A stretch of DNA of 64,000 bases from an uncultured Rikenellaceae bacterium (lineage in GTDB: Bacteria > Bacteroidota > Bacteroidia > Bacteroidales > Rikenellaceae), in contig CAMQVY010000010.1 of NCBI GenBank assembly GCA_947038405.1, forward strand, positions 1 to 64,000, read 5' to 3'. The position numbers were made by a program, and so were the translations under genes. Below, piece after piece: positions 25,537-35,166 of the stretch (positions are counted from its first letter, which is position 1; each line of letters begins with the position of its first letter). Under the pieces are notes generated by a model that saw only the letters and a list, made by a program, of their open reading frames with translations, did not search any database and was not told the DNA's origin.

Positions 25537-26736
25537 ATGGAAAACTTTCACGTAGATGAAAATGGTTACTATGGCGAATTCGGAGGTGCATATGTTCCTG
25601 AGAGCCTAAAGGTCTGTGTTGATAATTTGGCTAGTCAATATTTGAATATTATTGAGAGTAAAGAGTTTCAAGATGAGTTCAAACAACTATTAAAGGATTA
25701 TGTTGGAAGACCGTCTCCTCTATATCGTGCAACTAGACTTTCTGACCACTATAATACTAACATCTACCTAAAGAGGGAGGATCTTAATCATACGGGTGCT
25801 CACAAAATTAATAATGCTATAGGGCAGATTCTTATTGCGAAGCATATGGGGATAAGTCATATTATTGCTGAGACTGGAGCTGGTCAACATGGTGTTGCAA
25901 CTGCTACTGTTTGTGCGTTGATGGATATGAAGTGCTCTATATATATGGGACAGGTCGACATTGAGCGTCAATATGTGAATGTTGAGAAGATGAAGATGTT
26001 AGGTGCTGAGATTATATCTGTTACTAGTGGTACTATGACTTTGACTAACGCTGTAGATGCTGCTCTTGAGGCGTGGATTCAATCTGAAAATAATACATTT
26101 TATCTATTAGGTTCTGCTGTTGGTCCTCATCCTTATCCTGACATGGTTGCGAGATTGCAATCTGTTATCGGAGAGGAGATTAAGTCGCAACTTTTAGAAC
26201 AGACTGGTCGCTCAAATCCTAACTACCTGATTGCATGTGTTGGTGGTGGAAGTAATGCTGCTGGTACAATATATCACCATGTACACGAGGAGGATGTAAA
26301 TATAATTCTTGCTGAAGCTGCTGGTAAAGGTGTTGATACTGGTTTGACTGCCGCTACTCTAACGTTAGGAAATCCTAGTGTTATACATGGATATAAAAGT
26401 TTTGTTATACAGGATGCTGATGGTAATATTGCTGAACCGTATTCTATATCTGCTGGATTGGATTACCCTGGTATCGGTCCGATGTATGCGAATTTAATGG
26501 TTAAGAAAAGAGTTGAAATTCAGGCAATTACTGATGATGAGGCTCTTGCTGCTGCATTTAGATTGACTCGTTTAGAGGGTATTATTCCTGCTATTGAGTC
26601 GTCTCACGCATTAGCTGTTTTGGAGAATACAAAATTCAAACCTGAAGATGTTGTTGTGCTTACTGTCTCTGGTAGAGGAGATAAAGATATTGAGACTTAC
26701 TTAGAAAATGTATCTCGTTTCGTAGATGTAAAGTAA
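25537..26736 (+). CDS. trpB: Tryptophan synthase beta chain
   Basis: A 399-residue PLP enzyme of the classical TrpB1 type that condenses indole with serine. The N-terminus (YGEFGGAYVPESL), the PLP lysine K90 in NHTGAHKINNA, and the phosphate-binding GGGSNAAG are all intact. In Bacteroides relatives trpB normally opens a full trp operon. Here no trpA or other trp gene follows, only a structured spacer and an HtrA protease. It may be a second copy, or the pathway genes may be elsewhere; indole salvage is possible but unproven. Confidence 0.95.
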   Translation: MENFHVDENGYYGEFGGAYVPESLKVCVDNLASQYLNIIESKEFQDEFKQLLKDYVGRPSPLYRATRLSDHYNTNIYLKREDLNHTGAHKINNAIGQILIAKHMGISHIIAETGAGQHGVATATVCALMDMKCSIYMGQVDIERQYVNVEKMKMLGAEIISVTSGTMTLTNAVDAALEAWIQSENNTFYLLGSAVGPHPYPDMVARLQSVIGEEIKSQLLEQTGRSNPNYLIACVGGGSNAAGTIYHHVHEEDVNIILAEAAGKGVDTGLTAATLTLGNPSVIHGYKSFVIQDADGNIAEPYSISAGLDYPGIGPMYANLMVKKRVEIQAITDDEALAAAFRLTRLEGIIPAIESSHALAVLENTKFKPEDVVVLTVSGRGDKDIETYLENVSRFVDVK

Positions 26737-26758
26737 ATACCTCAGACAAATAAATAAG

Positions 26759-26893
26759 GAAAACGTAAGTTTTCAAAGACGTTAGATTATATTTTTTTAA
26801 GATTAGTATTGTAGATAGTTATGCTATAACTATCTATTGACAGTGCTGCTCTTAATAGATTTAAATCGAATTGCTTTGAAAATTTACGTTTTC
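26759..26893. repeat. Nested palindromes downstream of trpB
   Basis: Outer arms GAAAACGTAAGTTTTCAAAG (from 26759) and its near-complement ending at 26893 agree at 19 of 20 positions and are separated by about 95 bp. Inside is a perfect palindrome of TAGATAGTTAT and ATAACTATCTA (26812-26836) with a three-base loop. The unit could fold as a large branched hairpin. It may act as the trpB terminator or be a MITE-like insertion; it encodes nothing. Confidence 0.7.
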
Positions 26894-27020
26894 TGTGTTC
26901 TATATTTATAATATCTTGCAGAGTTATGCCGTTATAACTAGACTAATTAAAACTAAATAATTTAAATATATGGAATAAAACTTTACATTTTGGATTTTAA
27001 ATTAACTAAATAAAAACATT

Positions 27021-28499
27021 ATGAAAAGATTCTTTTATTTTATTTTTGTATTGGCTGCGTCAATATTGGCAGGCGGTACAACTGCATACACATTAATTAA
27101 GTTGAATGCTGAGAATAGCTCTTCAATTCAACTAACAAACCCTTTCACTTCATCTCCAACGAACCATTTTACCTCGTATTCGGAGCAAAAATATCCAGAT
27201 CTCACTTATGCGGCTGAAAATGCAGTCAAGGGGGTTGTGAATATAGAAAAAATTGAGGAGATGCCATCGCAATATGGAGGTCAAGGGGGGCGGAATCCTC
27301 TGTTTGAGTTTTTCGGTATGCCACAACAAGGGCATGGGACTCCACAACCTCAAGAGCGAAAGTCTGGTGGTTCGGGTGTTATAATCTCATCGGATGGATA
27401 TATCGTATCTAATAATCATGTTATTGAAAATGCCTCAAAACTAAAAGTTACGCTTAATGATGGCTCAACTTACGATGCGAGAATTATAGGAACAGATCCA
27501 ACAACGGATATTGCTCTTATAAAAATAGATGCGGAGAATTTATTTACAATTCCGTTTGGAAGCTCTAATGAACTAAGACTTGGAGAGTGGGTTTTGGCAA
27601 TTGGTAGCCCTTTCGATCTTAAATCTACTGTTACGGCAGGTATCGTTAGTGCAAAGGCTAGGAACTTAAATATGATCCCAAGTCAGTTTCGTATAGAGTC
27701 ATTTATTCAAACTGATGCTGCTGTGAATCCTGGAAATAGTGGGGGGGCGCTAGTAAATACTAGTGGTGAATTGGTTGGTATTAATACAATGATAAAGTCT
27801 CCAACGGGGAGTTTTACTGGGTATTCATTCGCTGTTCCTTCGTCAATTGTAGAGAAAATAGTTACTGATATTAAAGAGTATGGAGTAGTGCAGAGGGCTA
27901 TGTTGGGTATCTCTTTTATGGAGATTAATGACCAGCTTATTGATGAACTTGGCCAAAGATACAATATTGATAGTAAAGAGGGATTGTATGTTGGTAGCGT
28001 AGATCCATATGGTGCGGCGCACGATGCTGGAATTAGAGAGGGTGATGTTATGATCTCTGTTAATGGGGATAAAATTACATCTACTTCGCAACTGCTAGAG
28101 GCAATCGCAATGTATCGTCCAAATGAAAAAGTAACTCTTTCTATAAAAAGAGAGGGCAAAATGAAACAATTTGATGTTACTCTACGTAATAAGAGTGGAA
28201 AGGCTGAGTTGCTGAAGAAGGGGTATGTTGATAGTTTTGACGCCTTAGGAGGTAAATTCACTAATATAACCGAAAATAATAGGAGAACTCTAAAGATTAG
28301 AGGTGGTGCTCAAGTTGTTAAGGTGGAAGATGGCGGTATCATTAGTAAAGCTAGAATTAAAGAGGGCTTTATTATTACACAAATCAATGAAACACAAATC
28401 CACTCTGTAAATGACTTAGCTAAAGTTACAGATAATATAGAATTTATAGATGGGATATACCCTACTGGAAGAGCTGCAAGTTTTTCATTAGTGAAATAG
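27021..28499 (+). CDS. Trypsin-like serine protease with PDZ domains (DegP/HtrA family)
   Basis: A 492-residue periplasmic quality-control protease. An N-terminal signal or anchor helix (about 4-25) is followed by a trypsin-like domain with the triad H133 (SNNHVIENA), D163 (DPTTDIALI) and S240 (NPGNSGGALV). Two PDZ domains follow, about 275-380 and 400-490. A glycine/proline/glutamine-rich loop at about 84-115 is longer than in many homologues and resembles the LA loop. It is monocistronic, with a terminator 23 bp after its stop. The spacing to trpB (284 bp) holds the nested palindrome. Confidence 0.95.
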   Translation: MKRFFYFIFVLAASILAGGTTAYTLIKLNAENSSSIQLTNPFTSSPTNHFTSYSEQKYPDLTYAAENAVKGVVNIEKIEEMPSQYGGQGGRNPLFEFFGMPQQGHGTPQPQERKSGGSGVIISSDGYIVSNNHVIENASKLKVTLNDGSTYDARIIGTDPTTDIALIKIDAENLFTIPFGSSNELRLGEWVLAIGSPFDLKSTVTAGIVSAKARNLNMIPSQFRIESFIQTDAAVNPGNSGGALVNTSGELVGINTMIKSPTGSFTGYSFAVPSSIVEKIVTDIKEYGVVQRAMLGISFMEINDQLIDELGQRYNIDSKEGLYVGSVDPYGAAHDAGIREGDVMISVNGDKITSTSQLLEAIAMYRPNEKVTLSIKREGKMKQFDVTLRNKSGKAELLKKGYVDSFDALGGKFTNITENNRRTLKIRGGAQVVKVEDGGIISKARIKEGFIITQINETQIHSVNDLAKVTDNIEFIDGIYPTGRAASFSLVK

Positions 28500-28521
28500 A
28501 TATTATTTAAATAGCAAAAAT

Positions 28522-28557
28522 AAGACCTCGATTATCATTTAGGAGTCGAGGTCTTTT
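28522..28557 (+). terminator. Rho-independent terminator
   Basis: AAGACCTCGA (28522-28531) pairs with TCGAGGTCTT (28546-28555), followed by T residues. It separates the HtrA gene from rpoD. Confidence 0.85.
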
Positions 28558-28591
28558 ATTATAAATGTTAAAGAGTTAGGTTGAGGAAAAA

Positions 28592-29452
28592 ATGAGACAA
28601 TTAAAGATTACCAAATCTATTACAAATCGTGAAAGTGCATCGTTAGATAAGTACCTACAAGAGATCGGAAAAGAGGATTTGATCACAGTTGAAGAGGAGG
28701 TAGAGTTAGCACAACGAATTAGGAAAGGCGATCAAGAGGCACTAGAAAAACTTACTAAGGCAAATCTTAGATTCGTTGTTTCTGTTGCTAAACAGTATCA
28801 AAATCAGGGATTAAGCCTTCCTGACCTTATTAATGAGGGTAATTTAGGTCTTATTAAAGCTGCTGAAAAATTTGATGAAACTCGTGGTTTTAAATTTATT
28901 TCTTACGCTGTATGGTGGATTAGACAATCAATTCTTCAAGCTCTTGCTGAGCAATCTCGTATTGTGAGACTACCGCTTAATCAAGTAGGATCGTTAAATA
29001 AAATTAATAAAGCATTTGCTCGTTTTGAGCAAGAACATGAGCGTGCTCCTTCTGCAGAAGAGCTTGCGATTACTCTTGATATCCCTAAAGAGAAGGTGTC
29101 TGATACTCTTAGAGTATCGGGAAGACACGTGTCTGTGGATGCTCCGTTTGCGGATGGTGAGGACAACTCGCTTTTAGATGTATTGGTCAATTCGGATTCG
29201 CCAAATGCGGATAGAGGTTTGATTAATGAGTCTTTGGGAACCGAGGTTGAGAGAGCGTTATCTACTCTTACAGATAGAGAGAAGGAGATTATTAAATATT
29301 TCTTCGGAATTGGATCGTCTGAGATGACTCTTGAAGAGATTGGGGAGAAATTTGGGCTTACTCGTGAGCGTGTGCGTCAAATTAAAGAGAAGGCTATTCG
29401 TAGACTTAGACACAACTCTCGTAGTAAACTCCTTAAATCTTATTTAGGATAG
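28592..29452 (+). CDS. rpoD: RNA polymerase primary sigma factor (short Bacteroidota form)
   Basis: A 286-residue sigma-70 protein without region 1.1, the standard housekeeping sigma of Bacteroidota. Region 1.2 ([15 protein letters not shown]), region 2 ([18 protein letters not shown], then [19 protein letters not shown]) and region 4 with its helix-turn-helix ([20 protein letters not shown]) are complete. It recognises the unusual TAnnTTTG/TTTG promoters found upstream of many genes here. A strong hairpin follows the stop and separates it from the convergent rluF. Confidence 0.95.
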   Translation: MRQLKITKSITNRESASLDKYLQEIGKEDLITVEEEVELAQRIRKGDQEALEKLTKANLRFVVSVAKQYQNQGLSLPDLINEGNLGLIKAAEKFDETRGFKFISYAVWWIRQSILQALAEQSRIVRLPLNQVGSLNKINKAFARFEQEHERAPSAEELAITLDIPKEKVSDTLRVSGRHVSVDAPFADGEDNSLLDVLVNSDSPNADRGLINESLGTEVERALSTLTDREKEIIKYFFGIGSSEMTLEEIGEKFGLTRERVRQIKEKAIRRLRHNSRSKLLKSYLG

Positions 29453-29480
29453 AAATATATTCACTGTGATATCGCAGAAC

Positions 29481-29544
29481 AGCCCGCGTAAGAGAAGTTC
29501 ATCGACTAGTTTGCTAGACGTTATTGAACTATCTTACGCGGGCT
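29481..29544. terminator. Bidirectional terminator between rpoD and rluF
   Basis: AGCCCGCGTAAGA and its complement TCTTACGCGGGCT, extended by GTTCA/TGAAC, form a stem of about 20 bp with a loop of some 22 bases. It lies between converging genes. GATATCGCAG just to its left recalls one arm of the dispersed repeat. Confidence 0.75.
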
Positions 29545-29570
29545 GCGTTTTGTGGTAACACTATATACGT

Positions 29571-30419
29571 TTAATGTCTTTTTCTTGATGTAGGTCTTCT
29601 TGTTGATGACGAAGATGTCCTTGGTCGTGGCTTGGGTTTTGGCCTGTTGAATTTTGACGATATACTCGGTGTTGTTGGCTTTTTTGCTCCCGCATTTTTA
29701 GAGGCAACTTCGCTTCCATCAGAGTCTTGGATGCTCTCATTTAGAACATCTATTTCATTTGACGTTAAGAATCTCCAATGTCCTGATGGGAGTTTATTTA
29801 GCTTAATGTTCATTATTCGCACCCTCTTCAAACTAACAACTTCATAGTCTAAAAATTCACACATTCTCCTGATCTGTCTATTCAGTCCTTGAGTCAAAAT
29901 TATTCGGAATTTAAATCTATCCTCTTGAGTAATCTTACATCGCTTAGTGACTGTTCCTAGTATAGGAACACCAGCGCCCATTTTTTGTATAAAACTATCA
30001 GTTATAGGTCTATTAACCACTACTTCGTACTCCTTTTCGTGATTATTTGCAGCCCTTAATATTTTATTTACAATATTACCGTCATTAGTCAATAGGATTA
30101 AGCCCTCTGAGGGTTTGTCTAAACGTCCGATATTGAATATTCGGGTCGGATAATTTACAAAATCAACGATGTTATTAGGTTCACATGGATCTGTAGTTGA
30201 TACTATTCCAACGGGTTTGTTTAGGGCAATGTATACTATTTCAGTACTATTTTCTATAATATTACCATTGACCTTAATCGTGTCACCAGAGGTGACACGT
30301 TCTCCCATAAGGGCAACTTTACCATTTATAGTAACTTTTTTGCTCTCTATTAATCTGTCTGCCTCTCTTCGAGAACAGAATCCAGAGTCACTTATGAATT
30401 TATTTAATCTTACTTCCAC
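29571..30419 (-). CDS. rluF: 23S rRNA pseudouridine synthase, RluF-like
   Basis: A 282-residue enzyme with an N-terminal S4 RNA-binding domain (about 3-60) and an RsuA/RluB/RluF-type catalytic domain. The catalytic aspartate is in [17 protein letters not shown], and [20 protein letters not shown] followed by RIMNI matches RluF better than RluB. A basic, proline- and serine-rich tail (about 245-282) is extra and probably disordered. It starts with GTG at 30419, about 17 nt downstream of the start predicted by a consensus minus-strand promoter. Confidence 0.88.
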   Translation of the reverse strand: MEVRLNKFISDSGFCSRREADRLIESKKVTINGKVALMGERVTSGDTIKVNGNIIENSTEIVYIALNKPVGIVSTTDPCEPNNIVDFVNYPTRIFNIGRLDKPSEGLILLTNDGNIVNKILRAANNHEKEYEVVVNRPITDSFIQKMGAGVPILGTVTKRCKITQEDRFKFRIILTQGLNRQIRRMCEFLDYEVVSLKRVRIMNIKLNKLPSGHWRFLTSNEIDVLNESIQDSDGSEVASKNAGAKKPTTPSISSKFNRPKPKPRPRTSSSSTRRPTSRKRH

Positions 30420-30442
30420 CTGAGGGTTACACTTAATTTCTA

Positions 30443-30474
30443 CAAATATACTACATGAATTTCAATTGAACAAA
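30443..30474 (-). promoter_or_regulatory. Promoter of rluF
   Basis: On the minus strand TTTG (30474-30471), a 20-bp spacer and TATATTTG (30450-30443) match the Bacteroidota consensus exactly. Confidence 0.75.
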
Positions 30475-30682
30475 TTGATTAATAACTCTTATTAATCTAC
30501 GATGTGATTTATTAGGTTGCTAGAGATACTATTCTGTTGCGTGCAACGTTCTAAGAGGGTGAAAAGTAGAGCAAAAATATGATATATAAAAAAAAAGTTA
30601 TATATTTGTAGAATAAATTCTAACAATGTCATTCATTCGAAGTGGCACGCCAATCACAACTAATTATATTATATACCACTAT

Positions 30683-32683
30683 ATGCAAGATATTAATGCA
30701 CTTCAGGGTAAAAGCCTTGCTGAATTAAAAGAGATAGGGAAAACCCTTGGTATTTTGACTCAACAGAAAAAACAAGATTTAATCGAAGCTATCAAAAAAG
30801 CAACAATAACTGTTGATAGCTATACGAATGCGCCTAGCTCTGAACCGCAAAAGGTTGTGAAAAAGGGGAGGCCTAAAAGAATTCCACAAATTGTTGAGAA
30901 TGCGACTGAGATCGAAACAGTCGTAGAATCACAAAATATCGTAGCTAGTGGTGAGAATACTAGTGCTATTCCAGTGAGTGGTGATGTTGATAGTAATTTA
31001 GACTCTGCGGTGGTTAGTGTTGAGAAAAAAACTAGAGATACGACTAGAGTCAAGCGTAAGAGACAAAGTAGTGAGAGTGTCTTTTCTGTCGTGAGTCAGG
31101 ATGTTAAAGCCGAGGACTCTTCGTCTACGGAGGATAATTCAACTCCAAAGGATGAAACTAAAATTGTTGTTGAAACTCCATCTGCTACTGTGGATAATAC
31201 AGAGCGTCAGGGTGCTAAAGTTAGAGGTAGAAAACCTATTCAAAGAGAGAAAATTAACCAAAAGGTGGGAGGTTCTCAAAATAATGAGATTAAAACTCCT
31301 GTGTCTAATGGTGTTACAGCTAAACCTGAACAGAATAAAAAACTAGCCGCAGCTCCTGAAATTAAAAAACTTGAGCAATCAAACTCTGAAGGTGTGACTA
31401 GTGTGGTGGTTGCTACTGAGAGTAAGACAGATACTGCGACATCGACTACAAGTGATTATAAGCCTATTGTTAGGGATAATAGGAGAGATACACAAAATAG
31501 AAACTACAAAGGTAAAAATACAGACAATAGGGTTAAGAATCCTAACGAAATAGCTAAAGAGGAGTATACTGGAATCGTTAGTGGAGAGGGAGTTTTAGAG
31601 ATTATTCCTGACGGATATGGGTTCTTACGTTCGGCTGATTACAACTATTTGAACTCTCCTGATGATATATACGTATCTCCATCTCAAATTAAACTTTTTG
31701 GACTTAAACCTGGAGATACGGTTAGCGGAACAATACGTCCTCCAAAAGAGGGTGAGAAATATTTCCCATTAGTTAAGATACATGAAATAAATGGATTATC
31801 TCCAGATGTTATTAGAGATAGAATCCAGTTTGAATATATGACACCTCTGTTTCCATCAGAGAAATTTAACTTAACAGGTCAAGGTCATAATAATCTTTCG
31901 TCAAGAGTTGTAGATCTTTTTTCACCTATTGGTAAGGGGCAGCGTGCTTTAATCGTTGCTCAGCCTAAAACAGGTAAGACAGTTCTTTTGCAATCTATCG
32001 CAAATGCTATTGCAGATAATCATCCAGAGGTTTACATGATTGTTCTTCTTATTGATGAGCGTCCTGAGGAGGTTACTGAGATGGCACGTAACGTAAAAGC
32101 AGAGGTTATTGCATCTACATTTGATGAGCAGGCTACAAGACACGTTAAGGTTGCTGAGATGGTGCTGGATAAGGCGAAACGTATGGTTGAGTGTGGACAT
32201 GATGTTGTTATACTTCTTGACTCTATAACTAGACTTGCTAGAGCTTATAATACTGTGCAACCGCCTTCAGGAAAGGTTCTATCGGGTGGTGTGGATGCTA
32301 ATGCTCTACACAAACCTAAGAGATTCTTTGGTGCGGCAAGAAATACAGAAGAGAGAGGTTCGTTAACTATTATTGCAACGGCTCTTATTGATACTGGTTC
32401 AAAAATGGATGAAGTTATCTTTGAAGAGTTTAAGGGTACGGGTAATATGGAGTTACAGTTAGATCGTAAACTTGCAAATAAACGTATATACCCTGCTGTG
32501 GATATTATTGCATCTGGAACAAGACGTGAGGATCTACTCTTGAGTAAGGAGGCACTTCAAAAGACATGGGTACTAAGACGTTTCCTTGCGGATATGACAT
32601 CTGCTGAGGCAATGGAGATGATGAAGAAACATATGGAGAATACTCGTGATAATGAGGAGCTTCTCGTTACAATGAACAAGTAA
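30683..32683 (+). CDS. rho: Transcription termination factor Rho with long N-terminal insert
   Basis: From the ATG at 30683 the protein has 666 residues. A Rho_N domain (about 1-40, [15 protein letters not shown]) is followed by about 250 residues of low-complexity sequence rich in Ser, Thr, Val, Lys and Glu. The cold-shock-like RNA-binding domain (about 293-370, [14 protein letters not shown]) and the hexameric RNA helicase/ATPase follow: Walker A QPKTGKT (K432) and Walker [17 protein letters not shown]. Such inserts are typical of Bacteroidota Rho. An earlier ATG at 30626 is possible but adds an unconserved leader. TATATTTG at 30601-30608 is a candidate -7 box, giving a leader of about 70 nt. 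Confidence 0.93.
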   Translation: MQDINALQGKSLAELKEIGKTLGILTQQKKQDLIEAIKKATITVDSYTNAPSSEPQKVVKKGRPKRIPQIVENATEIETVVESQNIVASGENTSAIPVSGDVDSNLDSAVVSVEKKTRDTTRVKRKRQSSESVFSVVSQDVKAEDSSSTEDNSTPKDETKIVVETPSATVDNTERQGAKVRGRKPIQREKINQKVGGSQNNEIKTPVSNGVTAKPEQNKKLAAAPEIKKLEQSNSEGVTSVVVATESKTDTATSTTSDYKPIVRDNRRDTQNRNYKGKNTDNRVKNPNEIAKEEYTGIVSGEGVLEIIPDGYGFLRSADYNYLNSPDDIYVSPSQIKLFGLKPGDTVSGTIRPPKEGEKYFPLVKIHEINGLSPDVIRDRIQFEYMTPLFPSEKFNLTGQGHNNLSSRVVDLFSPIGKGQRALIVAQPKTGKTVLLQSIANAIADNHPEVYMIVLLIDERPEEVTEMARNVKAEVIASTFDEQATRHVKVAEMVLDKAKRMVECGHDVVILLDSITRLARAYNTVQPPSGKVLSGGVDANALHKPKRFFGAARNTEERGSLTIIATALIDTGSKMDEVIFEEFKGTGNMELQLDRKLANKRIYPAVDIIASGTRREDLLLSKEALQKTWVLRRFLADMTSAEAMEMMKKHMENTRDNEELLVTMNK

Positions 32684-32690
32684 TAAAAAG

Positions 32691-32748
32691 AAAAATCGTA
32701 ACTTTTCAAATGAATATAACAAAATTCATCTGAAAAGTTACGATTTTT
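32691..32748. terminator. Bidirectional terminator after rho
   Basis: AAAAATCGTAACTTTTCA and its complement extend to a 25-bp stem with one mismatch and an eight-base loop (arms 32691-32715 and 32724-32748). The right arm overlaps the last codons of the convergent GtrA-like gene. Confidence 0.88.
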
Positions 32749-33127
32749 TCTTTTTCCCTTTTAATGAGTACTTTATTAAGATAAAGTTTAAAGGAAATAG
32801 TACTGTGAATATAAGTGGTGGTACTATCAGCTCATTTATTCCAATCACAACAAATAGGTTTAGCAACAGCATATGATTAAGGCAGTTAATCCCATTGCTA
32901 ACTCCAAATTTAATCGCTCTATTTATGGTTGGTTTTGTCTTGAATGTAAAGTAATTCGACCCAAGAAAATTAGAGATTAAACCCGTCACTAGACCGATAG
33001 CATATGCGAAGTTATATGGCATCTCTAGTTCTAACAGTACAACAAATATTACATAGTGTATAATGGCTGCTGCTCCTCCGACAGCCATAAAACGTAGTAC
33101 TTCATATTTTTTTACAAATTTTTTCAT
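32738..33127 (-). CDS. GtrA-like membrane protein
   Basis: A 129-residue protein with four hydrophobic helices, the full length of a GtrA domain (PF04138). The pattern FMAVGGAAAIIHYVIF, then GLVTGLISNFLGSNYFTFK, then NHMLLLNLFVV is characteristic. Family members are thought to help flip or transfer polyprenyl-linked sugars for surface glycosylation. No glycosyltransferase is adjacent, so the partner is unknown. The C-terminus is strongly basic (KGKKKKS) and encoded within the terminator stem. Upstream lies the inverted pair of dispersed repeats. Confidence 0.85.
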   Translation of the reverse strand: MKKFVKKYEVLRFMAVGGAAAIIHYVIFVVLLELEMPYNFAYAIGLVTGLISNFLGSNYFTFKTKPTINRAIKFGVSNGINCLNHMLLLNLFVVIGINELIVPPLIFTVLFPLNFILIKYSLKGKKKKS

Positions 33128-33145
33128 TCTGGTTTTTTGTGTTTG

Positions 33146-33320
33146 ATGGAACTGCCCTATACTGGCGGCACTGCGTGATCGCAGTGAACTTTTTTTTAGT
33201 TTCCTATATTAATGGCACAAAAATACAAAAATTATAATAACAAACGGATTAAATTTTGCTATTATAATTAATGTATGTTCTCTGCTATCACGCAGTGCCG
33301 CCCGCATAGGGCAGTTCCAT
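33146..33320. repeat. Inverted pair of dispersed repeats framing a 175-bp unit
   Basis: A plus-oriented copy (33150-33189) and a minus-oriented copy (33277-33316) share the outer ends ATGGAACTGCCCTAT and ATAGGGCAGTTCCAT. Together they form a 175-bp unit with terminal inverted repeats of about 44 bp and an AT-rich centre, between the GntR gene and the GtrA-like gene. The layout is MITE-like; no target-site duplication is obvious. Confidence 0.8.
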
Positions 33321-33324
33321 AAAA

Positions 33325-33699
33325 CTACTCACTCTTCATCTCTTCCAAATGCGCTAGTAGCGAAGTGCTTATCTCCTCTATTGTCATGTCGAGTTGTATC
33401 ATAGTTTGAGCTATTGCTTTTAGCTCTCTATCCATTAGCTCTTTTTTACGATGGCTAATTATTATCTCTCGTGCATCCTCGCATACTGAGAATCCTACAC
33501 CTCTTTTGTTTCGTATTATATTACGCTCAGAGATGTATTCGTAAGATCGCATGACGGTGTTTGGATTTACCTCCAACTCTCCGCCTAACTCTCGTATTGA
33601 GGGTATTCGATCCCCCTCCTTCAACAAATTATCGATTATCCTATCATAGATATAATCAGCAATTTGGAGGTATATTGGTTTTGTTTCGTTAAAGTTCAT
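33325..33699 (-). CDS. GntR family regulator, YtrA subfamily
   Basis: A 124-residue protein with the short YtrA layout: an N-terminal winged helix-turn-helix (about 8-75, PIYLQIADYIYDRI, RIPSIRELGGELEVNPNTV) and a tail of only about 50 residues with no large effector domain. YtrA-type regulators usually repress their own ABC-transporter operon in response to envelope stress. Here the gene is the last of four minus-strand genes (ATPase, permease, anchored protein, regulator), 4 bp after the previous gene. A 24-bp palindrome at the operon promoter is the likely binding site. Confidence 0.9.
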   Translation of the reverse strand: MNFNETKPIYLQIADYIYDRIIDNLLKEGDRIPSIRELGGELEVNPNTVMRSYEYISERNIIRNKRGVGFSVCEDAREIIISHRKKELMDRELKAIAQTMIQLDMTIEEISTSLLAHLEEMKSE

Positions 33700-33703
33700 A
33701 ATC

Positions 33704-34177
33704 TCATTTTTTAGCTTTACTAGGAACTTCTATCTCATTGCCATTTTTATCGTGGTATGTTGCAGTTGTAGTGCCCATCATAGTTCCAAAAGTAATATTA
33801 GGAGAGTTAATAACTGCTATTGGCATATCTGAATCGATATATAAAGTGATAAACTTAATACCTGAAATTGGTTCGTGATCAGGAGATCCAATCCGTAAAA
33901 CTTTATCCTCTATTTTAAAAAACTTTGTCCCACTTTGATAAAGTTGAGTCATAACACCCCAATTTCCATTCTTTAACACTGTAGTAACATCTGTTCTTAC
34001 AACACTCACTTCTTTGTCATAATTTTTTATCACAATACTGTCTACTTCCATAGAGAGTGTATTCATTACCTCTGCCTGCCCATCTGTTATATCGTTATAA
34101 ATTAGACGCATACATATCGATACTATAGTGATAATTACAACGTAAGCTCCAATAATAGATAAATCATATTTTTTCAT
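33704..34177 (-). CDS. Membrane-anchored protein of the ABC operon, unknown function
   Basis: A 157-residue protein with a single N-terminal hydrophobic helix (about 7-27) and a soluble, beta-rich remainder that should face the periplasm. It ends in a charged tail (EVPSKAKK). I recognise no family. Position between the permease and the GntR regulator, 4 bp before the latter and 78 bp after the former, suggests it belongs to the transporter system, possibly as an accessory or sensor subunit. Confidence 0.7.
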   Translation of the reverse strand: MKKYDLSIIGAYVVIITIVSICMRLIYNDITDGQAEVMNTLSMEVDSIVIKNYDKEVSVVRTDVTTVLKNGNWGVMTQLYQSGTKFFKIEDKVLRIGSPDHEPISGIKFITLYIDSDMPIAVINSPNITFGTMMGTTTATYHDKNGNEIEVPSKAKK

Positions 34178-34255
34178 AGCTATTTTTATTTTAATTATTC
34201 TTAATTTAACTTACAATGAGTTATAGTCATCATAATTAAATTAATTATGTTTATA

Positions 34256-35155
34256 TTATTTGTAATTATTGAATGTTTTTAGTTTTTTCCATGCACACCA
34301 AAAATAGATCATTGGTAGTATCCAGAAAATAGGTACTACATAGTCTAATATTACTGATTGCTTTGTGAGTAATATTGGTAAATCATAGATAACCTGAATA
34401 TTTTCATTTTGGATATTAATTATTTCACCAATAGTTATACTACCAATGTAAACAAACGCAAAAGATATGCTTGAAATAAACAAGGCATGTGAAAAATAGT
34501 TAATTATTATCGCATTGGCCTTATTTAATTTAGGAAATGATATTGTGAACCACATAAGTGTCGAAACAGTATATAAGTAGCCAAATATTATTGGGGTATA
34601 GTAAGTAAGGTTACTCCCCTTGAAAAATTTAGCTAATGAGAAGAGTTGACTGTTTTTCATATTTACTATTGTATCTTCTATTGTCAGTCCATACTTTATT
34701 TTGTAATCAATCCCTTTAAAGATATATGAGGTCTCTGTAAAATAATAGAGAGAGTCTACGTATGAAGTTATAGCGTAAAATCCCGCAAAAAATACAATGT
34801 TACCCACTACCATAATATTGAATATTGCAAACCAAAATTTTTCTTGAAAAGATATTGGAAGTAGCATTCCATCCATTTTTAAATTTTGACCTTTACTCCC
34901 TTTTATTGATAGATATGTTATTGAGATGGTAAATATAGATAACATTACAAAAAATGCTATATAAAATCGTTGAGTTATCGCACGCGTCTGAAAATCAATA
35001 TTTGTAGTTCCAACGTGAGAAGTTGAACCCTTAGTTTCTATAAGAAAAATACCTACTATAACAGCGAGTAGTAGTAGTATATATGATTTTCTATTCTCCC
35101 AGTAGTGTTTACGTGCATATAGCGCGAATCGTTTAAAGTTAAATGTATTATTCAT
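34256..35155 (-). CDS. ABC transporter permease (ABC-2-like)
   Basis: A 299-residue integral membrane protein with about six hydrophobic segments and a large loop between the second and third (about 135-175). The overall form fits permeases paired with YtrB-type ATPases, which often act in peptide or lipid export or antibiotic stress. Sequence motifs are weak, so the family is inferred mainly from topology and from the ATPase gene ending 11 bp upstream. Confidence 0.8.
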   Translation of the reverse strand: MNNTFNFKRFALYARKHYWENRKSYILLLLAVIVGIFLIETKGSTSHVGTTNIDFQTRAITQRFYIAFFVMLSIFTISITYLSIKGSKGQNLKMDGMLLPISFQEKFWFAIFNIMVVGNIVFFAGFYAITSYVDSLYYFTETSYIFKGIDYKIKYGLTIEDTIVNMKNSQLFSLAKFFKGSNLTYYTPIIFGYLYTVSTLMWFTISFPKLNKANAIIINYFSHALFISSISFAFVYIGSITIGEIINIQNENIQVIYDLPILLTKQSVILDYVVPIFWILPMIYFWCAWKKLKTFNNYK

Positions 35156-35166
35156 AATAATATTTT

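Noticed and set aside
26737-27020. Riboswitch or small RNA after trpB
   Set aside because: The nested palindrome has no features of a known riboswitch class; it is listed as a repeat structure only.
32738-33127. GtrA-like gene as part of a glycosylation island
   Set aside because: No glycosyltransferase or flippase gene lies nearby; the neighbours are rho and an ABC operon.
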